Shown piece by piece: positions 7,202 to 7,461 of a stretch of 7,461 nucleotides of DNA (position 1 is the stretch's first letter; the number at the start of each line of letters is the position of its first letter). The position numbers and the translations under genes are program-made. Location: contig JAJXXG010000910.1 in NCBI GenBank assembly GCA_021781255.1, positions 1-7,461 on the forward strand. Direction: 5' to 3'. Under the pieces are notes generated by a model that saw only the letters and a list, made by a program, of their open reading frames with translations, did not search any database and was not told where the DNA came from. This DNA is from Acidobacteriota bacterium. Its GTDB lineage: Bacteria > Acidobacteriota > Terriglobia > Terriglobales > Acidobacteriaceae.

Positions 7202-7461
7202 AGCAGTGGTTCATGGTCATCGACGTGGCGCGATGCGAGAATTGCAACAACTGCATGCTCGCATGCAAGGATGAGCACGTGGATAACGATTGGCCGGGAT
7301 ATGCGGCTCCGCAACCGCGGCTAGGGCAGCGCTGGATGAAGATCGAGTGCCGCGAGCGCGGGCAGTTCCCGCTGATCGACGTGGCATACCGGCCAACGCC
7401 GTGCATGCATTGCGCAAACCCTCCGTGCGAGGCAGCCTCGAATGGCGCGATCACGCGGCGC
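7198..7461 (+). CDS. Transhydroxylase-like iron-sulfur small subunit (partial, runs off the window)
   Basis: The first 88 residues of a ferredoxin-like electron-transfer subunit, open to the last base of the window. It begins [19 protein letters not shown] and has a first cluster motif C13-x2-C16-x2-C19-x3-C23, then C69-x2-C72-x4-C77 ([12 protein letters not shown]), the start of the second cluster set. The segments [11 protein letters not shown] and RPTPCMHC closely match the beta subunit (AthS, about 275 residues) of Pelobacter transhydroxylase, which holds [4Fe-4S] clusters beside the Mo subunit. It begins in the stop codon of the large-subunit gene (ATGA), so the two form one operon and one complex. 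The remaining cluster cysteines and the C-terminal domain lie outside the window. C51 is an extra cysteine where I recall arginine in Pelobacter. Confidence 0.85.
   Translation, partial: MKQWFMVIDVARCENCNNCMLACKDEHVDNDWPGYAAPQPRLGQRWMKIECRERGQFPLIDVAYRPTPCMHCANPPCEAASNGAITRR

Overview
The window reads like chromosomal DNA of an acidobacterium, most likely a soil-type member of Terriglobia (subdivision 1). This is inferred from the GC-rich coding sequence, the style of the HpnE homologue and the mix of genes; no marker gene is present to prove it. I see no rRNA, tRNA, CRISPR array, insertion sequence or phage gene.

Left part (1-2577). Two small four-helix membrane proteins of the drug/metabolite transporter (EamA/SMR-like) superfamily overlap by an ATGA and probably form a paired transporter (95-954, + strand). 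They converge on a minus-strand gene for an FAD-dependent hydroxysqualene dehydroxylase, HpnE (hopanoid/squalene synthesis, 1102-2577). The gap between them holds a clean hairpin nested inside a second, perfect 14-bp inverted repeat, which looks like a two-way transcription end. hpnE stands without hpnC or hpnD in this window.

Right part (2746-7461, + strand). This is a redox gene group. First comes a flavodoxin-fold, iron-sulfur-flavoprotein-like reductase with an added C-terminal zinc-ribbon (2746-3705). After 255 bases with no convincing gene lies a wrecked flavoprotein gene of the fumarate reductase/FAD_binding_2 family (3961-4178): its first about 48 codons are joined out of frame to its last about 24, with everything between deleted. 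Then come the two subunits of a molybdenum enzyme closely resembling pyrogallol-phloroglucinol transhydroxylase of Pelobacter acidigallici: a large bis-MGD subunit (4235-7201) and, overlapping it by ATGA, the ferredoxin-like small subunit (7198 to the window end, incomplete).

The most notable point is that the large subunit carries about 125 extra N-terminal residues resembling an SCP2 (sterol carrier protein 2) lipid-binding domain, which the Pelobacter enzyme lacks, while the Mo-ligand serine and the active-site His, Asp and Tyr are kept at identical spacings. The right-hand cluster may be a redox or hydroxyl-transfer system for a phenolic or more hydrophobic substrate that has lost one flavoprotein component; this role is inference.
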